NCBI GenBank assembly: GCA_018398805.1 | Contig: JAGFBZ010001970.1 | Coordinates: forward strand, 1,475,501 to 1,539,500 | DNA: 64,000 nucleotides | Source of the DNA: Hirundichthys speculiger | Taxonomy: Eukaryota; Chordata; Actinopteri; Beloniformes; Exocoetidae | Direction of reading: 5' to 3' | Part shown: positions 24,580 to 36,409 of the stretch, in pieces | Numbering within the stretch: the stretch's first letter is position 1 | How the letters are laid out: each line of letters opens with the position of its first letter | Notes under the pieces: generated by a model | Database searches by the model: none | Told to the model about the DNA's origin: nothing | The model's input: the letters and a program-made list of their open reading frames with translations, nothing else | Position numbers and translations under genes: made by a program

Positions 24580-27500
24580 CATCTGGATCTTTATTTTAAT
24601 ATTTTAGGTTACCAAGTCTTTGGTAAATATGGATTGAGGTCAATGTTTGAAGTTTTCAGTAACAACCCAGAGGAAATTCCACTTTAAGCCTTTCATAAGT
24701 ACTGAAGAAAGCCCACCCGCATTAATATTCTTGGCGTGTACATTCAGAGGATGGGTACACTGCGGAGGCACAGGATTTGTTTTGAGGAATTCGGACATTT
24801 GAATTGGACAGAATCTTTCAGGCATCGAGGGTACAGATGACATCTTGAGACGATGTTATATATCTACATAGATATACTGTATATCTAATTGCAGTTTTAC
24901 TCATTCTGTGATTCCCTGAAATATTTAACTTTCCTTTTAAGCAACAGATGCAGGGCTGAACTTGACAAGTGGCTTGTCAGTATTGCACTTGGTGTCGGCA
25001 GCTCTGCTGTTCCTGTTGCACCTGTCATCTCACACCTTGAAACGGCACTTTGATAAGCTTATATATGCTGAGCTGTGTTATTTACTGTTCTTGACAAGAC
25101 CTCCGTGGGGTTAGATATGATATCAGGAAAGGTTATCTGATCCACAGAGCACGTTCTCGCCATGAACTATACCATGCATCTATTTAAAGTCCATTTTATT
25201 TGTCAGCAGGGTCTGTGCAACGTCAACGCATGAACAGATGTTAAAACCAGGCAAGAGATATTTAAGGGAATCTTTTAGTGTTTTTTTTTTTAATATGAGA
25301 AATCATACAGCCTATCCAAATGAACTAAACTCTAAACGTAATAACTTGATGAATGCAACATTGACCATTAATTATCTAAAGCAGCACTTTTTTCCCCAAA
25401 ATTTTGGCCAGTAAAGAAACATCCACAAAACAACCCTTTGAAAAATAATAAAAGTAGAAAAATGCGATAAACACCGCAGCATTCACATAGATTTTGATTA
25501 TTGTTACCTGCCCCCAGGCAGGGATTGATTTAAACTTATTTATTAAAGACTTTTGTGTTTCAAGGTTGGATTAAAAATGGGACAAACGCCTCCAGCGTTT
25601 ACTTACATTATTATATTTTACATAAAAAAGGTTTGAGGAATGGAAGTGCGGAGCCAAAACATAATGAAGACCTTGTGAAAATGTTTAAGACATGCAAAAT
25701 CCAATAAATATCTCAAGTCGCATCACTCAGTCTGAGTGCGTTTTCCATTTCCACTCCATCCGAGCCAAAACAAGTCTGCCATTCTTACTGAACAGGCACA
25801 CACTTATCGCACATCCACCTACCCTTTATTAATGCCTGAGTGCTTATTGTCGACCTCTTAAATGCCACAAACCCATCAAACAGGCAACAGAAAGAGTAAT
25901 GCAACCGTTTTGGTTATTAAATATGGAAGTAAAAGCAACTTATCAAAAAAAACAAAACTGCAAGAATGATAGAAAAGGTTAAGATAAACAAAAGATAAAA
26001 GGGTATAAATTAAATCAGCATTCCCTTAGGGCTGGAAGGAGTCAGACTGTAAATGCTAATATTTTAAAACAAAAGTGTACTTCTGTGTCTCTGACACACC
26101 GCTTCAGTCCTCTCATTGGTTTATTCGTCCCATTTCTGTCACAAAGTAACTTCCTGTGTGCTGACGACGCTCGGGTGCTGCTTTAAATGAAAGAAATGTG
26201 ATCTGATGAGGCATTATTATGCGTTTATCTCAGTACCAGGGTTCATCTTGATGCTTCCATGTTAATCTCTTCTCATAATATGAAGCACCACAGAAATTAA
26301 AACAGGCAATAAGAAATTATTCAAAACATCCAATTTTCATTCTGAACAAGTTTATATGTACAAGATTTGAGCAGGAAGACTTGTAGAAGGCTTTAGGGTA
26401 AAAGAGTAGATTATAAAGCATGGTGTCAACAGATTAGTGAAACTGTCTCTTTGAATGTCTTTCTTTCTTTTTTTACATTTGCATAACTGACTAAATATGT
26501 CCATGTGATGTATGCAGAAATGAGAGAGTGAAGAAAGTCGGCTTCTGAGGTACATTACATGACATCACATGCCAAAGAAAGGCGGTTGTGCCGTGGATGT
26601 ACTGAACGCTTTAAACCCAGCAGCTGAGAGGACCACCAACGTTCCCCCCTACTATGACAGGGAAAATAAAAACTGAACCACACAGAAATTTGACCAAAAA
26701 CATTTGTTTATATTTTGACTCCATCCATCCATCCATCCATACCCGCTTCTTCCTTTTCAGGGTCACAGGGATTGCATATTATAGGATGTTAATTTAAAAT
26801 ATCACCTTGTAGTAAGGATGGCCAGTTTAGGAGCAGTGTCTGGCATATTTCCCAGGTAGCAGTGCAGCTAACTGTTGTATCAACTGATTCATTGCAATCC
26901 TGCACAATATATTGTTATGGAGGTTAGTGACACTGTCCAAGATATACTCTTGTGCAGTCTCACTCTTCTTTTCTTTATTTCATTTCCACTATTATTTTCT
27001 CGAGCCTCACATTTGCTTCTCCCATGATGTCCATTGTAGTTCTGTGAAGTTACTTTCATCGCTGTTGTTGCATTATGTTGTGCATTAAAGCTATTTGCAA
27101 ATGTCACAAGACACACTGGGACTGGGAGTCCAAATTTATTTTTGGCTGGTTTTTGCTTAGAATAGAGACATGAGACCACAAGAGCTGGGCCACACGTCCT
27201 AAATCCACCATTCCTTTAAATCAAACTGAAACTCATATTTTAATAAGAAAAATTCATTTGTGATGCGTTTGACTAGGAACTGAGGGAATTAAGTTAAATT
27301 ACAATTTCAATTTCAAGGTTCATAGGATCAAGAATGGGTGAATCAGATTTTATTTTTTTTAAAGAAAGATTCTTTTAAAGTATATTTTTAAATATACTAC
27401 ATGATGAGTAAATTAAATGGATAAGGTAATTATAAAAGGATACTTGGTACTAAAAATTAGAATTTTTTAAATTAAAGCAGAACAAATGACTTTTGTCCAT

Positions 27501-29100
27501 GTTAAAATATAGGTTTCAATTTTATTTGAAACAATATTCCGATCATTTGTGCCTCCTCTTGGCAAAAACCAGGCAAAGTAAGTCTCTGCTCTGGCCCTGG
27601 TTGGACAACTGCGAAACTGCTTACTGGTAGCCGCTACGCCACGTATCAACACCTAGGCTCACAGAGCTGATGCTCAAGAAAGTAACACCAGAAATGAAAT
27701 TGAGAGAGCGTCCACGGAAGAGACCAAACAAAAGTAAATTTTAGACAGAATTGTAAAAGTCCATTAGTGCTCGAAAATAGCAAAACTCCAACCGCACTGC
27801 ATTAGAAAGTGCTAGCCAAAATGGGAATTGAGCATAATGTTTGTGTAATCTAAATACACCAATATCATAATAACAGTGTCATGTGAAATTATTAATAACG
27901 TTATACAGCACAACTTTGAGTTTCAGAAACAATTACAGTGAGTGGAGATGTGGTTCTCAGCATCTCTTCTGCAATGCTCCTGAGAATGTGAAGCAAGGTG
28001 CGTGGCAACTCAGTTATTTCCAAATAAATGATGAGTCTGAATTCAACTTATGAATGTGAACATCCAAGCCTTTTTTTTAATGTACGTTGGGCTAAAAAGA
28101 GGAAAGGAATCTTTTGTCAATCTCCTATGTGTTAAGTTTGGAGAAAGACCTGTCCTTGTAGGAGAGAGTAATCTAGAATGATAGAGGCAGAAGAGGGCAG
28201 TGAACATGAAACCAAGAAGAAGAAGGAGGAGAGCTAAAGAAGACAGTGAATTTGTGTCTGTATTTGTCAGAAGACCCAGGGTTAATATAATATTCTTAGT
28301 TATATTCACTGCTGTGATTATTTATCCCCAGTTTTCAGGACCTTAACATTCAAAGCTTCTAATGTTTCTTTTTGTTGCTAAATATGTGGCATTATCAGTT
28401 ATGCAGAGTTTCCTTGGACGGTGTCGGAGGGTCCCAATGGGATCCAGAACTCTGAGCAGTGCCTCTGTGTACAGAGCTCTCTTGCAAAGTAAGCGGACAA
28501 AATCTTTTTCCACTCTAAAAACTGCCACCGTGTGTGAGTGAACCACAGAGCAGCAGAACCATTGGTATGCTTGAGGCAGGTCTTAGCGGAAGAGATGCAG
28601 GCGGGTGAATTAATGTGTGGCTGCTGCAACAGTGTAACACTACCAGGACTGTATGTTTTGACTCCAGAAGGTCTAGTCACAGATGATTACTGGTTGTCAG
28701 TAGCAAAGAGAATGCCTCATCCCCTCTGAGAAATAGAGACCAAATAAGACCAGAGACAGGATCAGCTTTGACAGCTTTTGCCTGCTGAATCCTCTCCTTT
28801 TTTATTTTTTAAGTAAATTGTTCATATGTATCTTGGTAGACCCCAAATATGCAATTATATAACCTTTAATTATCATAATAATTGCTTTTAAACTAAATAT
28901 ATGTTAATATTGTGAAAACAAATATTGCTTTATTATAAAATTTTAAGTATGTTGAAATTAATTCCACATAAATATTAAGGTGCATTTTTAAATTCTGTGA
29001 ATATATGTCATTTACATTTCTTTGCTATCACCTTAGTGGATTTGAGGTGTATGAGACTGGGTTAAATGACAAAACTGCCAAACTCCTCTCTCCAGATTAC
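24580..29100. other. 4.5-kb stretch between the elastase copies, no gene seen
   Basis: AT-rich, with only short unrecognised ORFs. One fragment of an interspersed repeat tail (ccatccatccatcc then cagggtcacagggat) lies at 26720-26775, reverse-oriented relative to the copy at 61008-61130. Confidence 0.35.
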
Positions 29101-29106
29101 ACGTTA

Positions 29107-29293
29107 CTTTTTTAGAGTAATAAACAATACACTTTTTAAGCATTAGCTTTTATAGTAATAAACAATACACATCATAAGTGTCATTTTTATAGTAATAAAC
29201 GATACACATTTTAAGTGTCAGTTTTTATAGTAATAAACAATACACATTTTAAGTGTCAGTTTTTATAGTAATAAACGATACACATTTTAAGTG
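29107..29293. repeat. Minisatellite, about five copies of a 38-bp unit
   Basis: A unit with core tatagtaataaac(a/g)atacac followed by a attttaagtgtcagt-like half is repeated in tandem. The middle three copies are nearly identical and alternate aacaata and aacgata, which suggests a higher-order two-unit duplication. The first unit is the most diverged. Confidence 0.9.
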
Positions 29294-29299
29294 ATGTTA

Positions 29300-29933
29300 G
29301 TCTTGTATATATGCTGCTGTTTCTGTATTTTTACAGCACACAGGACTTCTATATAGTATAATAGTGCTTTTCTATAATACTAATATTTGAATAGTTGAAC
29401 CTTTTACAAAAATCGTCAAATTTGCCCTCAGAAGAAACACCACCGCTGACATGGTCTTTCAAACATAAATGTCACTCTGTCTCTATAAAAGAGTTGAGCG
29501 GCAGAAAAATGAGCATGTTTCCAGTGTCTCAGCATTTTTTAATGTTCATCTTGTTCCTTTTTACCCTGAGCTGACCTTCTTTTAATGTGAGCTTCCAGGT
29601 GAGCTTATCAGTGCTTAGAGCTGCACCTGTTGACTGTCTCAGACTTTATCACAGTTTCCAAATGCATGTGACAACGTGCTGCTGCTGTTTTCTTTTTTGA
29701 AATTTATTTTTTGTTGTTGTTCTTGTTGTTTTTTCTTACTCTTTGGCCACAGTTAAGTTTTATGTTAAAGAAAATAGAATAATTGATCACCTTTAGACTT
29801 GTTTGTGACACGATAGTTTCATGTGCAAAGCACCAGAAATGTAAAAATATGACTTTTATAATGATGTCCAGGACCTGTTTGTATTTGTGCAAACTCTTAA
29901 AGAAAAATGAGCCATCATTCAAACTTAATCAAG
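29300..29933. other. Spacer 3' of elastase copy 2, no gene seen
   Basis: AT-rich sequence with no recognisable coding region or repeat ends. Confidence 0.35.
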
Positions 29934-29939
29934 TTTATT
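29934..29939 (-). terminator. Polyadenylation signal, elastase copy 2
   Basis: AATAAA on the minus strand, about 110 bases after the stop codon at 30048-30050. Confidence 0.55.
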
Positions 29940-30047
29940 TCATTTTCTTTAGAGTGAGACTTGATCAGTGAATAGGTTTGGCAAAAGCAAACAAGGCACA
30001 ACATGAGGTTTGTCTTTGTGTGCTGCAAGACGGATGACTCACTCTTT

Positions 30048-32186
30048 TTACACGATCTGGAATAAAGAAGAGGTAAAAAAAAATTATTAAGCATTAACGT
30101 TTGAGAATTTTGTACGAAGAAATGTCACTTCTATCACACTAACCGAGTTAATCCAGTCAAGGTAGGCAGACACACGGGTGAAGACGGTGGGTTTCTGGAA
30201 AGCGTTGCATCCGTATGCAGACACAAAGCTGGCAATACCATGCACATAGTATTTGCCATTAACCTGGCAGTTCAGAGGGCCACCAGAGTCACCCTGAGAA
30301 AAACAAGACAAAGTAACATTTGGAGATTAGACATGTTACCATGACACACACCTTTGCTCAGTTTGACCAGTCAGTCATGTCATAGGGACACAAGCAGAGT
30401 AAGTAGCATCAGTTTCTAGAGAGTTTTTCTTCTCTATGACTCACGTTGCATCCAGACTCAGCACCACCACCGCCGCACACCATATTGGTCTTCACGCTGC
30501 TGCCCCACCAGCCACTGCTGCTGCAGGTGGCGTGGTCCACCAAGGGGAGGTAGGCCTGCTTGAGCTGAGCAGAAAGGGGGCCTCCAGCTAGCCAAAGTAA
30601 GATTATGAGACATGTTCAGCTTTAGAGGGGAGACTTGGTGATGACACTGGCACTGGCAGTAGTTCTCTGGAAAACTTACTGGAGGTGCGGCCCCATCCGG
30701 TGATGTAGCAGGGGTTGTTGTGGGGCAGAATCTCGCCAAAGGAGGGCAGAGAGGCCAGCTGGACGTAAGAGTTCAGGGTGGCCTGAGAGGACAGCTTCAG
30801 CAGGGCAACATCGTTCCTGACGTAAAAAGGAAGAAAAAAGTTGCTTTGAAGAGATGCCAGACTACTGAAGAGGATGTTTTTTTTTTCTTTTGCTGAAGCT
30901 TTGAGCTCCAGAAACACAAGGTCACACTTCAGTGCCATGTGAGTAAAGAATTAGCATATTTGCTTCATAACATTAAATGATTTGTAAACCTATTTCTCTT
31001 TAAAACATACAATTTTTGAAATAAAATAATTTCCTTTTAAAATCTACAAAGCAGCTATTTAAAAAAAAGAAAAAAAGAAAAAAAATAACAATCCTTACCC
31101 TTGAGACAATCTGGAAGCATCCCACTTGGGGTGGATATAAACTTGGCTGACACCAATGATCTGCTCTCTGCCACTGTTGACATTGAGATCGTGTTCACCA
31201 AGAATAACGCGCCACGTCCGGTTGCTGCGAAGTTTCAAAGAAAGACCACAGTAAGTATAGCTTTAGCCAAAAACATGGACCATTTTGTTTATGTATTCAC
31301 TAATTTCTGTTGATTTGTTTTTTGCCTTTCTTATCGAACAAACAACTTATTCTTGTGACAGTTATAAATGAGGCAGTGAGGAGTCTTCTCATGCCGGTGA
31401 CACTTAGAAGTACTGAAATAAATCACACGTCAGTGTTGTGATAAGACTTGGCTGGAGATATATGAGTCAGAGTAATCCAAAAAATGTGCACAAATAAAGC
31501 ACATGCAGCTGAAGAATACAGTGTGTGAGTCTGCAGTTAATCATTATACCTGTCCACACAGTGAGCAGCAGTCAAAACCCAACCTGTGCTGATCAGGCTT
31601 CCTCCGCAAGTGTGGTAGTAGTTGTAGCCCGATTTGTACTGGAGAGAGATCTGAGGACAGAAAACAAACCAGAAATCTATGCGTGTAAAAACACCCAACG
31701 TTCACCCGCCTGATATGGCTGAATGTGATTTCCTTTTATTCTCAAACAATACATGCATTCAAACACGAACGAAGGGAAATGCTGACAATAGGTTACCTGC
31801 CAGGGCCAGGAGTTGGCTGCAGCAACCTCACCTCCTACAACCCTCTCAGAGACGTCCATCATGAACCTGGGCTGGGGCTCAGCCAGCACTGGTTATTAAG
31901 AAAAACAGAGAAGAATGCTCAACTTTGAACATGGATTCACAAAAAAATTTGATCTTCTGTCTACTGTCTGAGGGGAAAAAAAATGGTGCTGGTAGCATGA
32001 GTTTGGTGATAGAGCAAATTATTTGGAGCTCCATGAGTTAGATAAATGGAATAAAAGTGACTGAGAGGGAGTAAGAAAGTGAAAAAGACAAACACTGATC
32101 AATAATGAACAGTTACAGGGTGCAATGAGTGGATTCATTTTCTTACCCAAGGCTGCAAGACTCGCCAACACCAGAAACCTCAGCAT
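30048..32186 (-). CDS. cela1: Pancreatic elastase-1-like serine protease, copy 2 (intact, 265 aa)
   Basis: Secreted zymogen that hydrolyses proteins after small residues in the gut lumen. Exons, minus strand: 32147-32186, 31797-31888, 31550-31650, 31099-31224, 30680-30816, 30445-30587, 30144-30293, 30048-30056. The frame is open throughout, GT..AG borders. Residues: signal peptide 1-16, activation site R29/VVGG, catalytic His74 (TAAHC), Asp122 (NDVALLKL) and Ser216 (GDSGGP). The S1 pocket shows Ser210, Val237 and Thr249 (chymotrypsin 189, 216, 226), the combination of pancreatic elastase 1; this argues against trypsin, chymotrypsin and elastase 2. The last coding exon holds only two codons and the stop. 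ATG 32186 is chosen because it opens the [16 protein letters not shown] signal sequence at the same place as in copy 1. It lies 7.5 kb upstream of copy 1 in the same orientation, so a tandem duplication. Which fish cela1 paralog is not resolved. Confidence 0.96.
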
Positions 32187-32234
32187 GTTTGCGTGGAGCA
32201 AAAACTATTCAGCAAGGCGCGCTGCTCCCTGACT

Positions 32235-32240
32235 TTTATA
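32235..32240 (-). promoter_or_regulatory. TATA box of elastase copy 2
   Basis: TATAAA on the minus strand (agg-TATAAAA context), about 50 bases upstream of the ATG at 32186. Confidence 0.7.
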
Positions 32241-32310
32241 CCTGAATTTCACCTTGAACGGATATGGAAAAGTGAGGCTGCTCTTTTTTCTATGAGAAAA
32301 GCCAAATACA

Positions 32311-32340
32311 CACCTGTGGTTTGTCTCATACACTGTTATC
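32311..32340 (-). promoter_or_regulatory. Conserved upstream module (E-box plus GATAAC box), copy 2
   Basis: An E-box CACCTG at 32311-32316 and the minus-strand motif GATAACAGTGTATGAGACA at 32322-32340, about 125-155 bases before the ATG, matching the position and order in copy 1. Likely the acinar enhancer; inferred from conservation only. Confidence 0.45.
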
Positions 32341-32454
32341 ATTTCCGCTAAAAAACACGCCTCTCACTCTTACGGGCCAGGATGAAGGAATGCCTCATAG
32401 AAACTTTTATCACCAGATGACATGAGCCGTGATGACTCAAAGCGGCTAGTTATA

Positions 32455-32821
32455 CAGTCATGGAAAAAATTATTAGACCACCATTTTTTCTTCACTTTCT
32501 TGTTCATTTTAATACCTGGTACCGCTAAACGTCATCATGTGACTAAAACAGACAGAAAAGAAAACACTGAATGCATAAAAGCAGTGTTTTTGGCAGTACA
32601 ACACCATAGCTATTGATGTAAAAACTTAAGTGATTTAGGTTATTAATCAAGAAAACCATGGAAAATGGTAAGATATCAGCTCTTAAATAAAACTCTTATG
32701 AGCAATCTTTGTGGTTATCGTTATGTTTGTCCAAACAAATGTACCTTTAGTTGTACCAGGCATTAAAATGAACAAGAAACTGAAGAAAACAAGGGTGGTC
32801 TAATAATTTTTTCCATGACTG
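32455..32821. mobile_element. Tc1-type miniature element (367 bp)
   Basis: The left tip CAGTCATGGAAAAAATTATT mirrors the right tip (aataattttttccatgactg), with TA target duplications at 32453-32454 and 32822-32823. Second-level mirrored blocks lie inside (ttcttgttcattttaat against attaaaatgaacaag). No coding sequence. The first nine bases equal those of the Tc1 element at 2728. Confidence 0.92.
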
Positions 32822-32975
32822 TACGTTTATTTGGGCCATCTGGGAACAACCCCATCTGCTCTGAGCAACTACTGATAACTCCTCTGTTTCCAAAATTATT
32901 TTTGTGCGTAACTTCTAAAAACTACAGTATGAAATGTCTAAGTTGACAGGGGTGAAAGTTTTTGCAAATATTTAC

Positions 32976-32978
<3 letters not shown>

Positions 32979-33061
<83 letters not shown>

Positions 33062-33115
33062 ATATATATATATCTATATATATATAGATATCTCTATATA
33101 TCTATATATATTTAT
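32979..33115. repeat. (TA)n microsatellite, partly degenerate
   Basis: About 80 bases of pure TA repeat followed by about 55 bases of TA repeat interrupted by TC and GA units. Confidence 0.97.
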
Positions 33116-33119
33116 AATC

Positions 33120-35850
33120 GGTATCTGAATTGGTGACACTCTAAACTCATGAACATTAGAACTCATAGACTCTGAAAATGTTTGAATACAAATTGTCATT
33201 GTATTAGGATGTTTAGTGGTTGATTTATGGATCAGTAACATGCTGTTAAAACATGGTGAGCACAGTTGAGCACTCTTAAGTGGAGGGAAGATCAAATTAA
33301 GTTCACACACACACACTAAAATACAGCTTTACAGAAGTCAAGTGATACATGCTTTAAATGTACATCCTGTTGGACGATGAGGCTGTACAGTGTTACAGCC
33401 CGACACTAGAGGGGACTAAAGACTAACAAACACACTCCTAAAAAACACACCCCTGAACACATGGCACCATTTCATCTGTTTTACAGCTTAACCACAGGAG
33501 ATGTCCTAGTCTTTGGATTTTTATTTCAACATTTGACCCTCCATGGGAGTTATATGGTCCTATATGTCATATGGATATACGTACATAAAATCTTTCAAGA
33601 CAAAGTGGACTCGTAGATTCCCAGCGGTGAGATTTAAATCCAGTGTGAGAACCACTGAAAGAAAGATTTCTCTACTTCACTTTATTCTGACGGAAATCTG
33701 ACATTGAGCAAGAAATCATTTGGATTACTAGATGATTTTTGCCCTTTTCATTCTAAAATCTACTTTAAACAGTGAAAAAAAAAAAAACTTTTTTCAGTCC
33801 ACTTAGTAGTTCTTAAGTGGTGACGCTGCTGGTCTCAACAATGGGTTTCTAGACAAAAGGCATGCCACAAATGTGTCCATCTTTTGTAAAACAGTTCTTA
33901 ATTAGACAGGAAGTCATTAAAACTGCATGGATTTTGGATTATTGCTTTATCGGGCTATTAAAGAGATAGCTATGCTGAGTGGTAATTGAGCTAGCCCCCT
34001 GACGAAAAGGAAAAAGGTCCTAATGCTGCAGGACTTCCCGAACAACAGGACTGCCCATTATTTTCTCGTAGAGCATCCTCGTCCCCTCCGAACTTCTCGT
34101 GTACTACTACCAAGCTTTTCTCGCAGAGGCATAAATCAAACTGCAAGATCAAAGACAGGAAGTGCTGGGGATGTGTTAATTAAAGATGTTTTTTCTTGAT
34201 AGTGCTTCCCCTCATTAATGAACAGTCGATTTGGTTCCCATAAAGAGGTCTCTCACACGCGGCCAGGAAATTAAGGTTCGCAAAAAGAAAAAAAAAACTA
34301 ATGGCATGCACTGATTGGGTCTGATAGAAAGTCACGGACGGTTATAGCAGAGTAAATGATAATTGTGCTAATGTGACACAATTTGAAATACTTGTGCTGC
34401 AGTGGAGCGAAAAAGACCTAAACCACATTCAAATTTCAACTATCAATACTATTTATGAACACCAGCTTTTATGTGCTATTATTTACAGGAAGTCAGAACT
34501 TCTGTGTAACACAAGGATCCAGATAGCTAGAAGAAGCTGCAACAACCAAACCAAAGGTGATACACTTCACTTGTGAGAAAACTGCTACCAATTTCCTTAT
34601 TTTGCGGGGCCTGAGAAACATCTGCATTCTTTTGGTGTCTGTTTCTGGCTGCCGACTACGTGCATGTTTAATATTGACTTTCTTTACTGTCTGGGGCTGA
34701 TGTTTATGGTTGTAGTGACGGAGAGCACAGTGAGATTTTAGGGCTTTTTCAATGAAAAGAACTGTTTGCTGCCACTAAATGAGGTTGTTGAAAGTGTTTT
34801 AGAACTGCAGAAATTATTATTCAACATGGCAGGTGTAGACGAGCTAAAACAAAAGAGCCAATCAAAGCACTAAATAACATTTTTAAACACTATTCTTAAC
34901 ATATGCAACCCTAAATTGCATGGCTGTTTTTTTTAACTACATTTTTTTATTTTTTAAAGGTTTAGCAGCCTGCGGTTCAGAAAAGCCAACTGTTTCTCAA
35001 AAGGTCTCTTTTATATTTGAAATAGTGAAACCACAGTCTTTTCTCTCACTTTCTTTTTTTCCTGATCAGTATGGCACAAGAGGTTGTCTGCGAAAGCAGC
35101 ACAATTCCTGGAACGAGAAGCTTTTGCAGGAGGTCATGCTTGCTTGCTTGCAGCACTTTCTCCCTCTTGTTTACCGTCGGGGCTTTGCTCATCAAAACAA
35201 AGACAAGAGCGCTTTGTGTCACACAATAATTATGAGGTAACGATAAGCACTGCTACACAAACTTCAGCAGGCAGATAAAGATTGCAAGGACGAAAGGGTG
35301 AAAAGAGAAGTTCGAAAATTTACATGAGTGCGAAGAGAAGCTCATATTGAAAATCTGATCTATTGAAAACGTACAACAACTGCGTCAGAGTCGAAGCTAG
35401 TAGCTTTTATTCTGACCTCTCTTATTAGTACTCAACTGTTAAATCATTAAATTAATCTTCATTTATCCTGGATTTTTTTCTTTTACTTTTCATCCTTTCT
35501 TTCTTTAAATTAATTTCTTGCCAAGTAACCATTGGGTCCCATATTTGCCAGACAAAATCATTAATATATACACAGTAAGAACATTTTTGATTTGTAGTTG
35601 TGGAGGACATTTCATCAAGCTTTTACAAACGAATCAGTTTTCTTAAAAGTACAATATTTTCGTTGACTGATGATAGTTCCAGAGCGTGCTGAGGTTATCA
35701 ACATAAAACGTGAGAAAGGGGCATCACACCCGTAAAAAGTCAATGCACTGTCGGGTGAATGAACTTTGGGCTGAACATGTTTAAGAACAACCTTTTCCAG
35801 CTTGACACCAGATGATGATCTGACCTGTTTAAAAACAGAAGTGACTGTGA
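33120..35850. other. Intergenic, no gene seen
   Basis: AT-rich unique-looking sequence with short unrecognised ORFs only. Confidence 0.35.
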
Positions 35851-35858
35851 TGTAGGCC

Positions 35859-36092
35859 ATGGCGGATTTTGAGGGGAAATGTCCCAAAGATCTCCTCGGT
35901 TTCCTCCACAGCAGACATCTGAATGAGATCATGCCACAGCTGCACAGACTGACGTGTCTGGCCGTGACTATTCCGACATCCACCACAACTGCTGACCAGA
36001 CATCCTCTGACCTCAAGAGAATAAAAACATCTGCAAGGAATGCGGTGATGCGTAATCAAGAGGTAGAGCTGTTTATGCACGTCCACATGTGA
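35859..36092 (+). pseudogene. hAT transposase C-terminal remnant
   Basis: A 77-codon ORF whose middle (LTCLAVTIPTSTTTADQTSS then DLKRIKTSARNAV) resembles the hAT dimerisation block, in which a short LPVT.P.S.A..E.SFS.LK.IKT.LR pattern is usual. The conserved Glu/Arg-Ser-Phe part is altered, so this is an old fossil. Flanking repeat ends were not found. Confidence 0.5.
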
Positions 36093-36152
36093 CCAGGTGG
36101 ACGCACATTTATGCCATTTGAACGGACTCTTTTACGCGCCGACATGCAGGTT

Positions 36153-36408
36153 GCGCTTTCTGCAAACTCGGTATCTTGCGATCGCGGGTGGTCTGACCAC
36201 CCGCTACCTGCTATCCTAAACCCGCGATCACAAGATACCAAGTTTGCGGAAAGCGCAAAGAACATGCCCATTGCCACACCTATAACGTGAGTAAGGGAGT
36301 CGGCATAGTGGATAGCGGCTTTGGGGAAGGGGAAGATTGCATTAGCGGTTAGCGAATGTTCCTAAACCCACAATTTGCGGGTAGCGGGAGGTGTACGATC
36401 GGGGCCCA
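36153..36408. mobile_element. Foldback / miniature element (copy B)
   Basis: A 36-base arm at 36153-36188 pairs with 36221-36256 (33 of 36 positions by eye), enclosing the palindrome gggtggtctgaccaccc (36186-36202). The stretch 36186-36408 matches copy A in the dehydrogenase intron, including ccattgccacacctata-like, gtaagggagtc and gtacgatcgggg blocks. Non-coding. Confidence 0.65.
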
Positions 36409-36409
36409 T

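Noticed and set aside
32934..33128. ORF of alternating Tyr-Ile
   Set aside because: Pure translation of the TA microsatellite.
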